Source of the DNA: a virus
Virus record (IMG/VR): IMGVR_UViG_3300047392_000131
Location: 1-25,087 of that record
Direction: 5' to 3' (one strand)
Length of the DNA stretch: 25,087 bases
The position numbers and the translations under genes were made by a program. Shown in pieces: positions 1 through 9,313 of the stretch (position 1 is its first letter; each line of letters starts with the position of its first letter). A model generated the notes under the pieces. That model was not told where the DNA came from. It saw nothing but the letters and a program-made list of their open reading frames with translations, and did not search any database.

Positions 1-3000
1 CAAACTCGGCCAATTGCTCGGCGCTAGCGGGTTTGTTGTTGCGCTTGTAGTAGCGCACGTCCTTCTGTTCTGACAGGTCCTTGCGCAGGGCATCCAGGCG
101 TCGGGCCACGTCTTCGCGCGACTTGGCCACGAACTGGTCGGCCTTCGCCGTATCTTCGACGTACTTCTCTGCCTTGCTGAACATCGTTTCCATGACGTTC
201 TTGTAGGCGTCACGCAACTCCTGGCGCACACCAGAATTGACGCGCTTGAAGCCACCGCTGGCCATGTCGTTTTCAGCGCCTTGAATGTCAAACGTCTTGG
301 TGCCGTCGGCTCCCACGCGCCACTCGCTTGAGGCTTTGCCGTCTTGGCGTCCAAAGTAGTGATCCAGGGCGTGAAGCCACTCATGCGCCAAAGCGCCTGC
401 ACCGTTCATCTTGGTCAGGTTGATGACGGCACGGCCGCGTTCGTAGTGCGCCACGGCGCTGGACAATCCCTGGCCGCGTGCACCAAATGCCAGCGCCAGG
501 TCGCCATTGAGACCGATGGCTTTGGCCGGGATTTGCATCACTTCGGCCAGGTCCATCAATCCGTCGTAGGCGGCATTCATCACCTCTTGGCGCTCGGCCT
601 GGTTGTTCCAGTTGCCAAACTCCACGCCACGGAAACCAAAGGTCACCATGAAGTCCTTGCCCTCCACGTCGCCCGTGCGGCGCGCCACACCTGTTCGGGC
701 GGTGTTGTCTGGCCTTGGCAGGTCGGCTTCGCCAAACGTCGTGTTGGTTTCCAGAATGGCCTGGGCGTTCTTGGCCATGTACTCCATCGCGGCCACGCGG
801 CTGGGGAATGTCTGATCCACCACCTTCACGCGCTTGCGGTCGTTGATGTCGCGCCAGATTTCATAGTTGTATTCGCCGTCTTCGCGCTTGGTGCCCGTCG
901 GTACCGCGCGGTGCTTCATGGACACGGCGGCCAATGGGATGGCATCCAGTGCCTCTTGCTCGGTGGCGAATGTGTTGTTGCGGCCGCCCACTTGTTTGGG
1001 CTGGCCCATCCAGTCCTTGCTGCGATTGTCGTGAATGGTCCAGCGGCCTTCGTTGTCACCGGCCACGATCTGGGACACGTCAAAGCGACGGGCCCATGCT
1101 GGCCGCTCGTCTTTGGTTTTGGTGCGGCCAGTGCGGCCGGTGCTGACTGCGGTGTCTTTGCGTGCGCCACCGATCTTTTCGCCGAAGTCCTCAATCTTGC
1201 CGGCCGGTTTTGCCGCTGCTCGTGGGTCTGGCGTTGGTTGCACGGTCGTGATGGCCACACCGCCGTCAAATGGATCGGTACTGGTGGCAGCCAGCTCGCC
1301 ATCCTCTGGGTTCCACCAAAGCGTCAATGGCTTGCCGACTCGATCGGCCTGCTTTTGAATTCGATTGGCCATTTCCGTTGCGTCAGCATCGGTGGAGCCT
1401 TCTTTCTTGAAGGCGTTGGCAATCGCTTCGCTCGGCGTCATGCCAGGCGTCGGCATGGGCGCTTGCGCATCCTGCGATGCGGGCGGGCTACTGAAGATGT
1501 CGGTCTGGCCACGGGATGCGGCCACGTCGGCAGGTCGATCGCTGCCAGTCAGAGCGAAGTCGTCGCGCTGGGAATCGGCCTGCGCGCGCTGCTCGGCTTC
1601 GCGTTGTTGCTGCTGGCGCTCCTTCTCGGCTTGTTCGAGCTTGGCCAGGCGGTCTTCGATTTCCTGCGGGGTATAGCTGGTCAGGCCTTCGGCTTGGCCG
1701 TCTTCGGCGGGTCGGCCCGCTTGAGCTGATCCAGTGTCTTGCGGTCTTGCGGGTCGGGCTGCTTGCCCGCCAGCATCTTCTTGAACAGGCTCACGCCCTG
1801 CGGGCTGCGCCAGACTTTCTTGGCTTCCTCGTTCATTCGCGGGCCTCAGTTGGTTGATGACATCGCCACGGCTTGCGCGCGGCACTTCCCCGAACATATC
1901 CGAGGCGGGCTTGTTCGCTTCAGTGTAGGCCATGTCAGCGGCGGCTCCGAGCGCTTCGACCACGGGCTTGACGCTGCGCGAGTTGCGCACAAACAGGTCT
2001 AGCACTTCGCCGACGAGCGGATCGGCGGTCATGTCCCTTTGCTGCGCGGCCTTGGCCAGGGCGATGCCCTCGCGGCGCGCGTTCACGGCAATCTCGGCCG
2101 CCTGCGTCACCACGTCGCGGATGTCCAGCGCGCCGGCACCTTCCAGGCGGGCCATCTTCGGGGCTACCTGGGACAAGGCCGACAGGATCAGTCTCGCCTC
2201 GGGGTCTTGCGCCTGCGCGTACAGGCGTACGAGCTGGTCATTGCCGTAGGCGCGGGCAAACACCGCCGCCGCGATCCGGTCCACCGCCTGCTTGGTCGGC
2301 TGGCCGTTGGTGTCCAGCAAGCCGCCCTGCTCGGACTGCGGCATGGCGCGCACGAACTGGCGCACCGTCTCTGGCGTGATGGAGCCGTCTTCAGCGAACT
2401 GAAGCGCATCCAGGCTCACGCGCTGCGCGTCATTTTTGGCCTGCTCCACGGGCGACAGCGACAGGTTGCCGACCGTGTTGGAGACATCGCCGATGTCGGC
2501 GGTCAGCGAATCCTTGGGCATGATGCGCACCAGGACCGGCTGCTTCATGCCCTTGATGATTTTCTTGTCGATACCGTGCAGGGCGTCGTCCATCAGCTCC
2601 TTGCGGTAGCCGTTGGCCTTCGCGTTGCCGTAGGCAGTCTGCAAGCCTGCGATGCGGCCATTGCCTGCAATCGCACGGATCGCCTGCACCTGGTCGTTGC
2701 CATAGTCCACATTGGCCGTGCCATCGGACTTGTTGGAGGCGAGCACCTGGTCGGCTTCGACCACGGCGTACTGCACGGGGATGCGCCGGCCATCGCTGGC
2801 CACGGCCACATCCGACTTGCCGATCTGCTTGGCCGGGACCGTGCCGCCGGAGACGACGGGTGCACCATTGGCAAAGTCGCGCGAAAAGCCCAGGCGGCCG
2901 TAATCCGGATTCGCCGCGATGCTGGTCATCTGCGCGACCGAGGAAGGCGTCGCACGGTTGCGGTTCTGGAGCACCATGCCGTCGCTCTGCGCAGCGGGCG

Positions 3001-3637
3001 GGGTCCATCCGGAGCCCATCAGGCGCTGGATCAGGTCGGACGGGGTGGAGACTGGGCTAGGCTCGGGCGACTGGGCACGCTGCGCGGCCGCGCGCTGCAC
3101 ATCGGGCGTCAGCCCCAGATTGTTCATGCGCTCGACCTCGGCCTGGATGGCGGCCTGCTGGTCGGATGGCATAGGGCTCGCGTTGCCCTGCGGATCGACC
3201 TGCATGGTTGGCTGCGGGTTGCGCACGGCAGGATCGAAGCCCAGCGCCAACGGTTGCGGATCGGGTTGCGACGCTGGCGCAGGCTCCTGGCGCTTGGGCA
3301 TCTGGTCGAAGATGCGCGCCACGGTCTGCTGGATGACCTGCGGCGTCTGGCGGTCGGCGATGTCCTGCGCGGCCTCGTCGATCGCTCGGGCGACCTGGCG
3401 CTCGATGCCGCCCTTGCCGATGTTCGCGGCGTTCGTGGCCACGTCAGAACCGGCCCCCACGCCCAAACCGATCATGCCGCCATACAGGCCCTGCTTGCCC
3501 ATGGCGTTCAGGTCGATCGCCTCGCCCTTGGCGGTCTGCTTGCCGACGTAGTTGGCGGACTCTTCCCCGCCTTCTTGCAGGAACTCCTTGGCTCCAGTCT
3601 TGACGGCGGACTTACCCGCCTCAATGACGCCAGCAAC
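1..3637 (-). CDS. Giant polyvalent protein, frameshifted continuation (ddrB-ParB-like and HEXXH domains; runs off left edge)
   Basis: A frame that is one base back from the preceding ORF is open from 4066 to the window edge, without a stop. It resumes the protein at 3637 (VAGVIEAGKSAVKTGAKEFL). No ATG, GTG or TTG occurs in this frame before ATG 3502, so an independent start is unlikely. Domains in order: low-complexity helical text to about 3000; a ddrB-ParB-like domain at about 2960-2400 (GRRIPVQYAVVEADQVLASN, AGNGRIAGL, LSLSPVEQAKNDAQR); a Gln-rich linker; and a large polyvalent-protein-associated (LPD-type) domain at about 1090-340. The latter carries HEWLH (bases 371-385), an HEXXH zinc-binding motif, in the text AHEWLHALDHYFG. 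Proteins of this type are thought to be ejected with phage DNA and to act on host defences or DNA. The exact LPD number is from memory. Confidence 0.78.
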
Positions 3638-4269
3638 TTGCCCAGCACCAGGGATGCAGCGCCGCTGATGCCAGCGCCCTGGTACCGATCGCCCAGAGCC
3701 TGACCCTCGGTATCGGCAAAGGTCTCGGCCGCGTTCTGCGCTGCGCCAGTGACGACAGAGGCTCCGGTCGCGGCTGCACCTGGCGTGACGCTGGCAGCGC
3801 GAGGCATGATCTTGGCGATGGTCGGCAGTGCCTTGACCGCACCGGCAGCAGCGCCAGCCGGCAGGAACATCGAGCCCACGGTAGAAATCGCCGTGTCGGC
3901 CGCCGCACGCGGGTTTTGCAGAACGATGCCAGGCAGGTCCTTGATACCGACGTTCGGGTCTTGCAGCGCCTGGTTGATATTGGCCTTCTGCGCGTTCAGC
4001 GCATCGGAGCCAATCACCTCGTCGATGGCCTTCATGCCCTTGGACATGCGCTTGGACACACCGAGGTCAATGGTGTCACCCGTGAGCATGTTGCCCAGGT
4101 CAGCCACGCCCTTGACCAGGGTCGGGCCGATTTTCAGGCCAGCGGCTGCAACATCCCGAAGGTTGTCGGTCCAGCTCGCGTCAGGAGAAGATGTTTCCCC
4201 ATCGAGCTTCCCGGTGAATTCTTTTAGCTTCGGCTGGTCAAGTTGGCCGGAAAACTCTTTCAGGGGCAT
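3508..4269 (-). CDS. Giant polyvalent/ejection protein, N-terminal part ending in a frameshift
   Basis: The ATG at 4269 has GGAG upstream. The first 210 codons encode natural text: a repeated LKEFSGQLDQPKLKEFTGKL opening, then helical and Ala/Gly-rich segments (IGPTLVKGVADLGNMLTGDT; GSMFLPAGAAAGAVKALP). After about codon 211 the frame turns into Ser/Pro/Arg-rich text and stops at 3508. The natural continuation lies in another frame (see the entry at 1-3637). So this ORF is the head of a much longer gene, cut by an apparent 1-base loss near 3637 (a missing G would make AAG GTT GCT continue the protein). The last 40 residues of this ORF are therefore not likely to be native. Confidence 0.7.
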   Translation of the reverse strand: MPLKEFSGQLDQPKLKEFTGKLDGETSSPDASWTDNLRDVAAAGLKIGPTLVKGVADLGNMLTGDTIDLGVSKRMSKGMKAIDEVIGSDALNAQKANINQALQDPNVGIKDLPGIVLQNPRAAADTAISTVGSMFLPAGAAAGAVKALPTIAKIMPRAASVTPGAAATGASVVTGAAQNAAETFADTEGQALGDRYQGAGISGAASLVLGKLLASLRRVSPPSRLEPRSSCKKAGKSPPTTSASRPPRARRST

Positions 4270-4272
4270 GCA

Positions 4273-5397
4273 TCACTCCATGACGTACTTCTTCCCGTCG
4301 GGCGCTTGAAAGACAGGCTTGCCGTTAGAGGTGCCAATCTGCTTGTAGCCTGCGGGGACTTTCGCCTCCATTTTTTGGTCGCCAGTGCTCGGCGCCGGAT
4401 TTTTGTTTCCGGTGATGCCGCGTCGGGCCAGGCGTTTGTTCACTTCGGCGGTAATTTGCTCTTCGGTGTAGCTGGGGTAATCTTTTTCGACAGCCGCGAT
4501 GATCGCGTTGCGAGTCTTCGCATTGGTCGCATCCACGCCAGTGCCTTTGGCTGGAACCACGCCAATCGTGCGGGTCTCGCCACGGGTCGGAATGGCCGTC
4601 ACCGTGGCCTGGCCAGTCTCGTCGTCCACAATGGTCACGGGCTTGTCCAGGCCGCTCACCACACGGTCACGACGCGCATTGGACAGGCCGGCGGATGCGT
4701 TGGCGTTTCCGGCTTGCGCCAGGTTCTCACTGGCCTTGGAGCGCTCGACTTCGCCGAACAGTTTGGCCAGCACCGGATTGGCCTCGAACTGGCCACCGGT
4801 CAGCGCATTGAGGGAAAACCCGGTGTTGCCCACGTTGTCGAATGGGGCCTTGCCGCTCGTGGCGTAGAAAGCCTGCGCAGTCGGCAGCGCCAGCGCAGGG
4901 TTCTGGATGACAGCGGCCCGGTCGCGCATTTTTTGCTCAATGTCGGCCGCCTGAGCCATGTCGTCCACCTTGCCACCCACACCCAGCGTCTTGTTGAAGA
5001 GGGCGATCGAGCGGGCAATGTTGCTCATCTTGGCCGGATCGACCGGCGCGGGTTGCACCGGGCCGACTCCATCGGCCGGCACGTCATAGGACGGACCGAA
5101 GCTGCCCGACTGGATGAAGCTCTCAATGGCCGCGCGACGATCCAGCGGCACCTGCTGCTCGATCATCACGGTCTTGAGCGGATCGCGTTGCAGACCGAGC
5201 TTTTGGGCCAGCAACTCGGCTTCGGTACCGGCCTTGTTGGCGGCCATGTTGTGGTGGTAGACCTGCGCGCCCTTAAGAACGGCGTCCTGCTCGGCGTTCT
5301 GGCGGTACATGGGCGCGAGCGCTGCGGCTTTGAACATGTTGGCCAGGCCCTGGCCAGCGGCGAGCGCACCGCCGTTTCCGTCAATGGTGAAGTTCAC
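4273..5397 (-). CDS. Internal virion / ejection-type protein, 374 aa
   Basis: The start is GTG at 5397, overlapping the previous stop (GTGA), with GGAGG upstream. The N-terminal 120 residues are helical (NMFKAAALAPMYRQNAEQDA); the middle is Ala/Asn/Gly-rich with ENLAQAGNANASAGLSNARR at about residue 227. Near the C-terminus lies a well-defined helix (SYTEEQITAEVNKRLARRG) and a short GYKQIGTSNGKPVFQAPDGK end, a common C-terminal pattern in phage structural and internal proteins. The next gene is the giant polyvalent protein, which places this in the ejection-protein block. No enzymatic motif is visible. Confidence 0.6.
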   Translation of the reverse strand: MNFTIDGNGGALAAGQGLANMFKAAALAPMYRQNAEQDAVLKGAQVYHHNMAANKAGTEAELLAQKLGLQRDPLKTVMIEQQVPLDRRAAIESFIQSGSFGPSYDVPADGVGPVQPAPVDPAKMSNIARSIALFNKTLGVGGKVDDMAQAADIEQKMRDRAAVIQNPALALPTAQAFYATSGKAPFDNVGNTGFSLNALTGGQFEANPVLAKLFGEVERSKASENLAQAGNANASAGLSNARRDRVVSGLDKPVTIVDDETGQATVTAIPTRGETRTIGVVPAKGTGVDATNAKTRNAIIAAVEKDYPSYTEEQITAEVNKRLARRGITGNKNPAPSTGDQKMEAKVPAGYKQIGTSNGKPVFQAPDGKKYVME

Positions 5398-6125
5398 TGC
5401 CCGATCCTCCGAAGTGCGTCCAGCCAGGACGTGTTGCCCGAACCCGTCCAGCCCTTAGATGCGTTGAGCGTAGCGATCGGGTCGGCCGTGGCGTTGGCCG
5501 CAGCGAGGTCAGCCCCCGTGACCTTGCCCGTCGATCCGCCTGCCATGAGCCCAGCCGACCCCACGCCCTGGAGCACGCTCCCGCCAAACTGGAGTCCAGC
5601 ATCAGGCCGACCAGCAACCTGGATGGCAATCTGGTCGGCACCCTGGTTGCCGCGCGAAAAGTTTCCAAGCTGGTCGATCGCCTGCCCGGCGTCCATCAGG
5701 CGGATGCCCTCGTTCATGCGCAGGCGATTGGCCGACGTGGACTTGCCCAGAAGGCGGGCCAGTTGCTCGGCCGCCTTCAAGGACTGCACGTCCGATGCGG
5801 CCTTGGCCGTGGTGTAGTCGTTGGAGACGTTGCCTTGGGTCGTGCTCTGCTGCGCACGGATCGCCTGGCTCTCACTGACCGGGGCCAAAAGCTCCTGCGT
5901 GATCTGGTCAGCAATCTGAGTCTGCTCGGTACGACGGTCCTCGGTGTTGAACTCGCGCGCCGTGCCCATGGCCTTTTGCTCGGCCTGGATTTGCAGATCG
6001 CGCTGGCGCTGGAGACCTTCGCGAATGGCCGCGTTTTGGCGTGCCTGCGCATCCTGCGCGGCTTTGTACTGCATGGCCGAGCCGGCGACCATGGCAACAA
6101 GTGAGGCGATGGTAATCGGGTCCAT
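5394..6125 (-). CDS. Internal virion / ejection-type protein with N-terminal hydrophobic segment
   Basis: The gene follows a strong GGGAGG ribosome-binding site. Residues 1-18 (MDPITIASLVAMVAGSAM) form a hydrophobic, membrane-active start; a long Gln/Ala-rich coiled-coil region (about 20-160) follows. The C-terminus has Gly-Ser-rich segments with a GLMAGGSTGK stretch. Podovirus internal proteins such as T7 gp14 have this layout: a short hydrophobic N-terminus followed by helical, Gln/Ala-rich text. The product would be ejected with DNA to help cross the cell envelope. Its stop overlaps the next gene's GTG start. Confidence 0.65.
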   Translation of the reverse strand: MDPITIASLVAMVAGSAMQYKAAQDAQARQNAAIREGLQRQRDLQIQAEQKAMGTAREFNTEDRRTEQTQIADQITQELLAPVSESQAIRAQQSTTQGNVSNDYTTAKAASDVQSLKAAEQLARLLGKSTSANRLRMNEGIRLMDAGQAIDQLGNFSRGNQGADQIAIQVAGRPDAGLQFGGSVLQGVGSAGLMAGGSTGKVTGADLAAANATADPIATLNASKGWTGSGNTSWLDALRRIGQ

Positions 6126-6138
6126 ATCTCAACCTCCC

Positions 6139-6801
6139 TCAGTTGCCTGCATAGCGCTGGGTTGGCGCGGATACGCCGTACCACTGCTGGCCATAGCCGG
6201 CACCGGTCGCACGCCCCGCGTTCGCCTGGTTGGCCAGGTATGCCTGGCTCAGGTCGTTGAACAGGCTGCCGATGCTGGAGCCCGAGCGCTGCTGCGCTAC
6301 GCTGTCCGCGTTGACCTTCAAGCCCTGCAAGGCCATCTGCGAGGCGGTACCGGTGTCGATGCCCGACTGCGCCATGCTGATGAGATTCGAGCGGGTCTTT
6401 TCATCGGCCGCTCGCAGGTCCGCCGCCGCCTGGTCGGCAATACCCCCTGCGCGAAGCAGGCCCTCGTTGGTGCGCCGGTTCAGCTCCATGTTGCTGTCCA
6501 CGTCCACCGAGCCGCCCAATAGACCCGTGCGCGCCAGGGCAAAGCGGTTGGTCCGCTCGGCTTCCTTGGCCTGGCGGTCAACCTCAGCCTTGTTCAGGTC
6601 GTAGACCGTGCTGCGCTGATCACCATAGAGCGTGTCGCGCGCCTTGGCCGGATCGCCTGCGACCCAGTTGCCACTGGCGTCCTTCACCTTGTTGGCAAAG
6701 ATGTTATTGATTTCGTCCGTGGCCGCCTTGATACGCGCCTGACGATCTTCCTCTTGTCTCCGGCTTTCGGCTGCCGGATCGCCACCACCACCACCGCCCA
6801 T
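6139..6801 (-). CDS. Internal virion / ejection-type protein, 220 aa
   Basis: The ATG at 6801 follows the previous stop directly (TGAAATG). The N-terminus is glycine-rich (MGGGGGGDP). Next comes a helical Glu/Gln/Arg-rich stretch (QEEDRQARIKAATDEINNIF), then Asn/Ala/Gln-rich segments with NKAEVDRQAKEAERTNRFAL. The C-terminus is Gly/Tyr/Gln-rich. This composition and the position among internal proteins fit small ejection proteins (like T7 gp14-15 type or P22 gp7-type), which leave the capsid with the DNA. No transmembrane segment is visible. No exact family is recognised. Confidence 0.6.
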   Translation of the reverse strand: MGGGGGGDPAAESRRQEEDRQARIKAATDEINNIFANKVKDASGNWVAGDPAKARDTLYGDQRSTVYDLNKAEVDRQAKEAERTNRFALARTGLLGGSVDVDSNMELNRRTNEGLLRAGGIADQAAADLRAADEKTRSNLISMAQSGIDTGTASQMALQGLKVNADSVAQQRSGSSIGSLFNDLSQAYLANQANAGRATGAGYGQQWYGVSAPTQRYAGN

Positions 6802-6802
6802 T

Positions 6803-7222
6803 TCAGACCTCCAACTTCTGCCGCACCACCGTGTAGGCCGGCTCAAACCCCTTGCGGGCGAGCAACCGGGTCATGCCCGGCGCGCACCGCGCTTCAATCA
6901 CTTCGGCCCCGGCTTGCCGACACCACTGCCTGAACGTCTCCCAAAAGGCGTCCATGGCCGCATCCATTTGCTCGCCGGCAATCGCCATGACGTTCACCGC
7001 GAGCTGACGCGGGTAGTGGATGAACTCAAAGGCCCCGGCCAGCACTGGCTGATCACCCTCGTACACCGCACCGATAACCGCCCTGCCATCGCGCACCATC
7101 CCGAACAGGTCTTGTGGCTCGAAGTCACCGCAGGCCGGGCAGCGCTTCCACAGCGCCAACATCGCGTCCTGCTGATCTTCAAGCCCCTCGTAGTCGCCGA
7201 CGGAGAAAAATCGCACTCGCAT
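6803..7222 (-). CDS. GNAT-like acetyltransferase-fold phage protein, 139 aa
   Basis: The start at ATG 7222 overlaps the previous stop. The middle (RAVIGAVYEGDQPVLAGAFE) and C-terminal part (RLLARKGFEPAYTVVRQKLE) show the strand-helix-strand shape of a GNAT fold: an antiparallel sheet, a helix with FWETFRQWCRQAGAEVIEAR, and an end in which a glycine turn precedes the last strands. The usual acetyl-CoA loop (Q/RxxGxG/A) is not evident, so enzymatic activity is uncertain. Podovirus genomes often carry a GNAT-like small protein in the tail or internal-protein region (T7 gp13 region by position). The role is inferred only from place. Confidence 0.6.
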   Translation of the reverse strand: MRVRFFSVGDYEGLEDQQDAMLALWKRCPACGDFEPQDLFGMVRDGRAVIGAVYEGDQPVLAGAFEFIHYPRQLAVNVMAIAGEQMDAAMDAFWETFRQWCRQAGAEVIEARCAPGMTRLLARKGFEPAYTVVRQKLEV

Positions 7223-8610
7223 CAGGTTGGCCCCAGGTCGTCGAAGTACAGCGTCACCGCGTCCAGACGGAAGGGCTTGCTGTCCAGGTTTCGGAACTTC
7301 AGCGAGAACTCGGTGCCGCAGCACTCCACCGGGATCAATCCTCCGCCGCGCGTGTTGCCCTTGACCCTCACCGGGTCGGTGAAGGCCGTGGGATCGCGCA
7401 CGTCAAAACCGACCGAGAACTCGCAGCGCCCCTCCATCACCAGGTCTGCGCCATAGATGCGCTTGTTGCGGCCGGGTTTTTTCAGGTCCATGTACGGGAG
7501 CTGGATGACCACCTCGAAGGGCTGCCCCTGGTCGGCATGCACATCCGGGTCGAGCTTGTAGACCGCATCGCCGCAGCGGATGTACAGCGTCTGGCCCAGC
7601 TCGGCAAAGGCGTCCGCCGTCGCCGGCAGGAAGTAGTGCGACCAGGCCGCGATCTTGGCCGTGCGGGAAATTGAGTAAACGAAAAGCTCGTTGCCCATGG
7701 CGCAGACGTACTGACCCGTGCCGTAGAAGTAAAACGCCTTGGGCGTGAAGCCCCCCGCCTTGACGCGCGAGCGCACCAACGAGTCGATCGGCGAGCCCAC
7801 GTCCACGTCTGCCAGGTTGTTTGTGAGCTGGAGCGTCGTGATCGAGCGAAAGCCGTAGTCCGAAAGGAAGTACAGGTCGCCCGAGACGTTGGAGACCGTG
7901 CGCGGGTAGCTCGTGCCGACGTTCTCCACGATGTCCTGGAGCGCCATGGCGGCCGGGTCCGGGTCCACCTTCCAGACCTGCGCGCCGTCCTTGGACAGCA
8001 CGATCAAGTTGTTCTGGTAGACCCCGAGCGCGTTGGCCCCGCGATCGCCGCGCGAGTTGAGCCCGGTCGGCAGGAAGCCCGCATCGTTGGCAGCGCTCCA
8101 GTCGCGCGGGTTGCCGGTCTTGCAGTAGCGCACCGTATCCCCGTTGACCGCGAACACCTTGGATGCAAGCTTGACGACGCCAGCCGTGTCCGGACAGGCC
8201 AGGTCGGCAATGTGCGTCGATGCGCTGCCGTCCAGGTAGTGATGCTCCTGAAACCCGCCCTGGTACCGGATGGCCGCGTAGATGAAGCCATTGAAGACAT
8301 CGGCGAAGGACACATCCTCGACCGGGTAGCTGCCCGAGGAATACGGCACGCGATTGGCCTGGAACAGCGCATTGGCGTGCGTCACCGTGCCCTGGCCGTA
8401 GAACGTGTGCAGCTTGCCGAAAGCCGCGAACAGGCCCTTGGTGCCCGGCTCCAGCGTGGCCACCAACGTCAGACCAGGGCGCTTTTCCGTGGCCAAGCCC
8501 GTCGTGACGTAGGCGTTCTTCATCTCCAGCAGCCGGTTGGCATCGGAGACGGACGCACCCTTGCGCAGGTCTATGCCCAGGTCGAAGCGGTTGAAGGTGA
8601 TGTCCGCCAC
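7222..8610 (-). CDS. P22 gp10-like packaged-DNA stabilisation / tail hub protein
   Basis: This 462-residue beta-rich protein begins with GTG at 8610 (GTG GCG GAC), with AGGGG upstream. The opening (FNRFDLGIDLRKGASVSDAN, then a MKNAYVTT segment and RPGL) and the repeated blade-like strands fit P22 gp10-type proteins, which plug the tail channel and keep packaged DNA in place; tail tubular protein B of other podoviruses is similar. Blades are visible as recurring G-x-L-Y-F or AFYFYGTGQYVCAMGNELFV units through residue 380. The C-terminus has a short beta extension (FRLDAVTLYFDDLG). The next gene starts inside its stop (TGATG), so the two are coupled. The assignment is by pattern and order; homology is from memory. 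Confidence 0.7.
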   Translation of the reverse strand: MADITFNRFDLGIDLRKGASVSDANRLLEMKNAYVTTGLATEKRPGLTLVATLEPGTKGLFAAFGKLHTFYGQGTVTHANALFQANRVPYSSGSYPVEDVSFADVFNGFIYAAIRYQGGFQEHHYLDGSASTHIADLACPDTAGVVKLASKVFAVNGDTVRYCKTGNPRDWSAANDAGFLPTGLNSRGDRGANALGVYQNNLIVLSKDGAQVWKVDPDPAAMALQDIVENVGTSYPRTVSNVSGDLYFLSDYGFRSITTLQLTNNLADVDVGSPIDSLVRSRVKAGGFTPKAFYFYGTGQYVCAMGNELFVYSISRTAKIAAWSHYFLPATADAFAELGQTLYIRCGDAVYKLDPDVHADQGQPFEVVIQLPYMDLKKPGRNKRIYGADLVMEGRCEFSVGFDVRDPTAFTDPVRVKGNTRGGGLIPVECCGTEFSLKFRNLDSKPFRLDAVTLYFDDLGPT

Positions 8611-8611
8611 T

Positions 8612-9313
8612 TCAGCCCCTCAGCCGGTACCCGTCGCCGGACTTCACGACTTGCGCCTCGCGCGGCTCCTTGCCGCCCGCGAAGTAGCGCTGGCCTTCCT
8701 TCTGCCTGGACTTCTCCTTGTTCAGCATGGTCTGGAACGCCTGCGCCGGGGCCTGCGCGTCCGGATGACGGTAATGCGCCTTGGCGTTGGCCAGGGCGTA
8801 GAGGAACACCAGGCGGTCAGGAACGCTTGGGCGATCGCCAGCCTGGCTGAAGCGGCTCTTGATCGCCGTGTGCTCGACGATCAGGTCATAGGCGCGCTCG
8901 GGCACGGGCCAGACTTCGAGCTGGCCGTTGAGCGTGCCGTACTTCTGGGGTTGCTGGCGCAGGCTCTCGAAGGACCGATCGCTCTCGGTGATGCCGTAGG
9001 TCAGCGGCTCGCGGATCGTGCCCGAGACCTTCACCCAGACGGAAATGACGGCTGCCGGGTCGATGTCCTCGCCGGCCGCATCGTCGTGCCAGTCGTAGAG
9101 GTACGAGTCAGCCTGCGTCGTGATGATCGACTTCTTGCGCATGGCCGGCGGGTCCAGCTCCGCGAAAACGAAGTCGTGCGCTTCCTGAAGGTAGCTCTTC
9201 AGGGTCGCCTCGTTGTTCTTCGCGGCCGAGCCCTGCGCCACGAAGCCCAAGCGAACCCGCAGCTCGGTCAGCAGCTCACCGAGGGTCTTGTAGCGCTCCG
9301 CGAGCCCGTTCAT
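8612..9313 (-). CDS. Putative head-tail adaptor (tail tube A-like) protein
   Basis: The N-terminal helical part (LGELLTELRVRLGF, followed by NEATLKSYLQEAHDFVFAEL) resembles the start of podovirus head-tail adaptors such as T7 gp11-type and similar proteins that sit under the portal ring. It is followed by a beta-rich part with SYLYDWHDD and LNGQLEVWPVPERAY, and then by a helical stretch (LVFLYALANAKAHYRHPDA) and a basic tail. The length (233 aa) and the position before the gp10-like gene fit. The assignment is by gene order and gross pattern, since sequence similarity in this family is weak. Confidence 0.6.
   Translation of the reverse strand: MNGLAERYKTLGELLTELRVRLGFVAQGSAAKNNEATLKSYLQEAHDFVFAELDPPAMRKKSIITTQADSYLYDWHDDAAGEDIDPAAVISVWVKVSGTIREPLTYGITESDRSFESLRQQPQKYGTLNGQLEVWPVPERAYDLIVEHTAIKSRFSQAGDRPSVPDRLVFLYALANAKAHYRHPDAQAPAQAFQTMLNKEKSRQKEGQRYFAGGKEPREAQVVKSGDGYRLRG

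Noticed and set aside
3600-3660. Programmed -1 frameshift in the polyvalent protein
   Set aside because: No XXXYYYZ slippery heptamer and no evident stimulatory hairpin at the junction; a 1-base loss or sequencing error is simpler.
344-5817. Long plus-strand ORFs at 344-1729, 2039-3703 and 4243-5817
   Set aside because: They are antisense to natural minus-strand text in this GC-rich DNA (the first two to the giant polyvalent protein) and read as His/Arg/Leu-rich, low-information protein.
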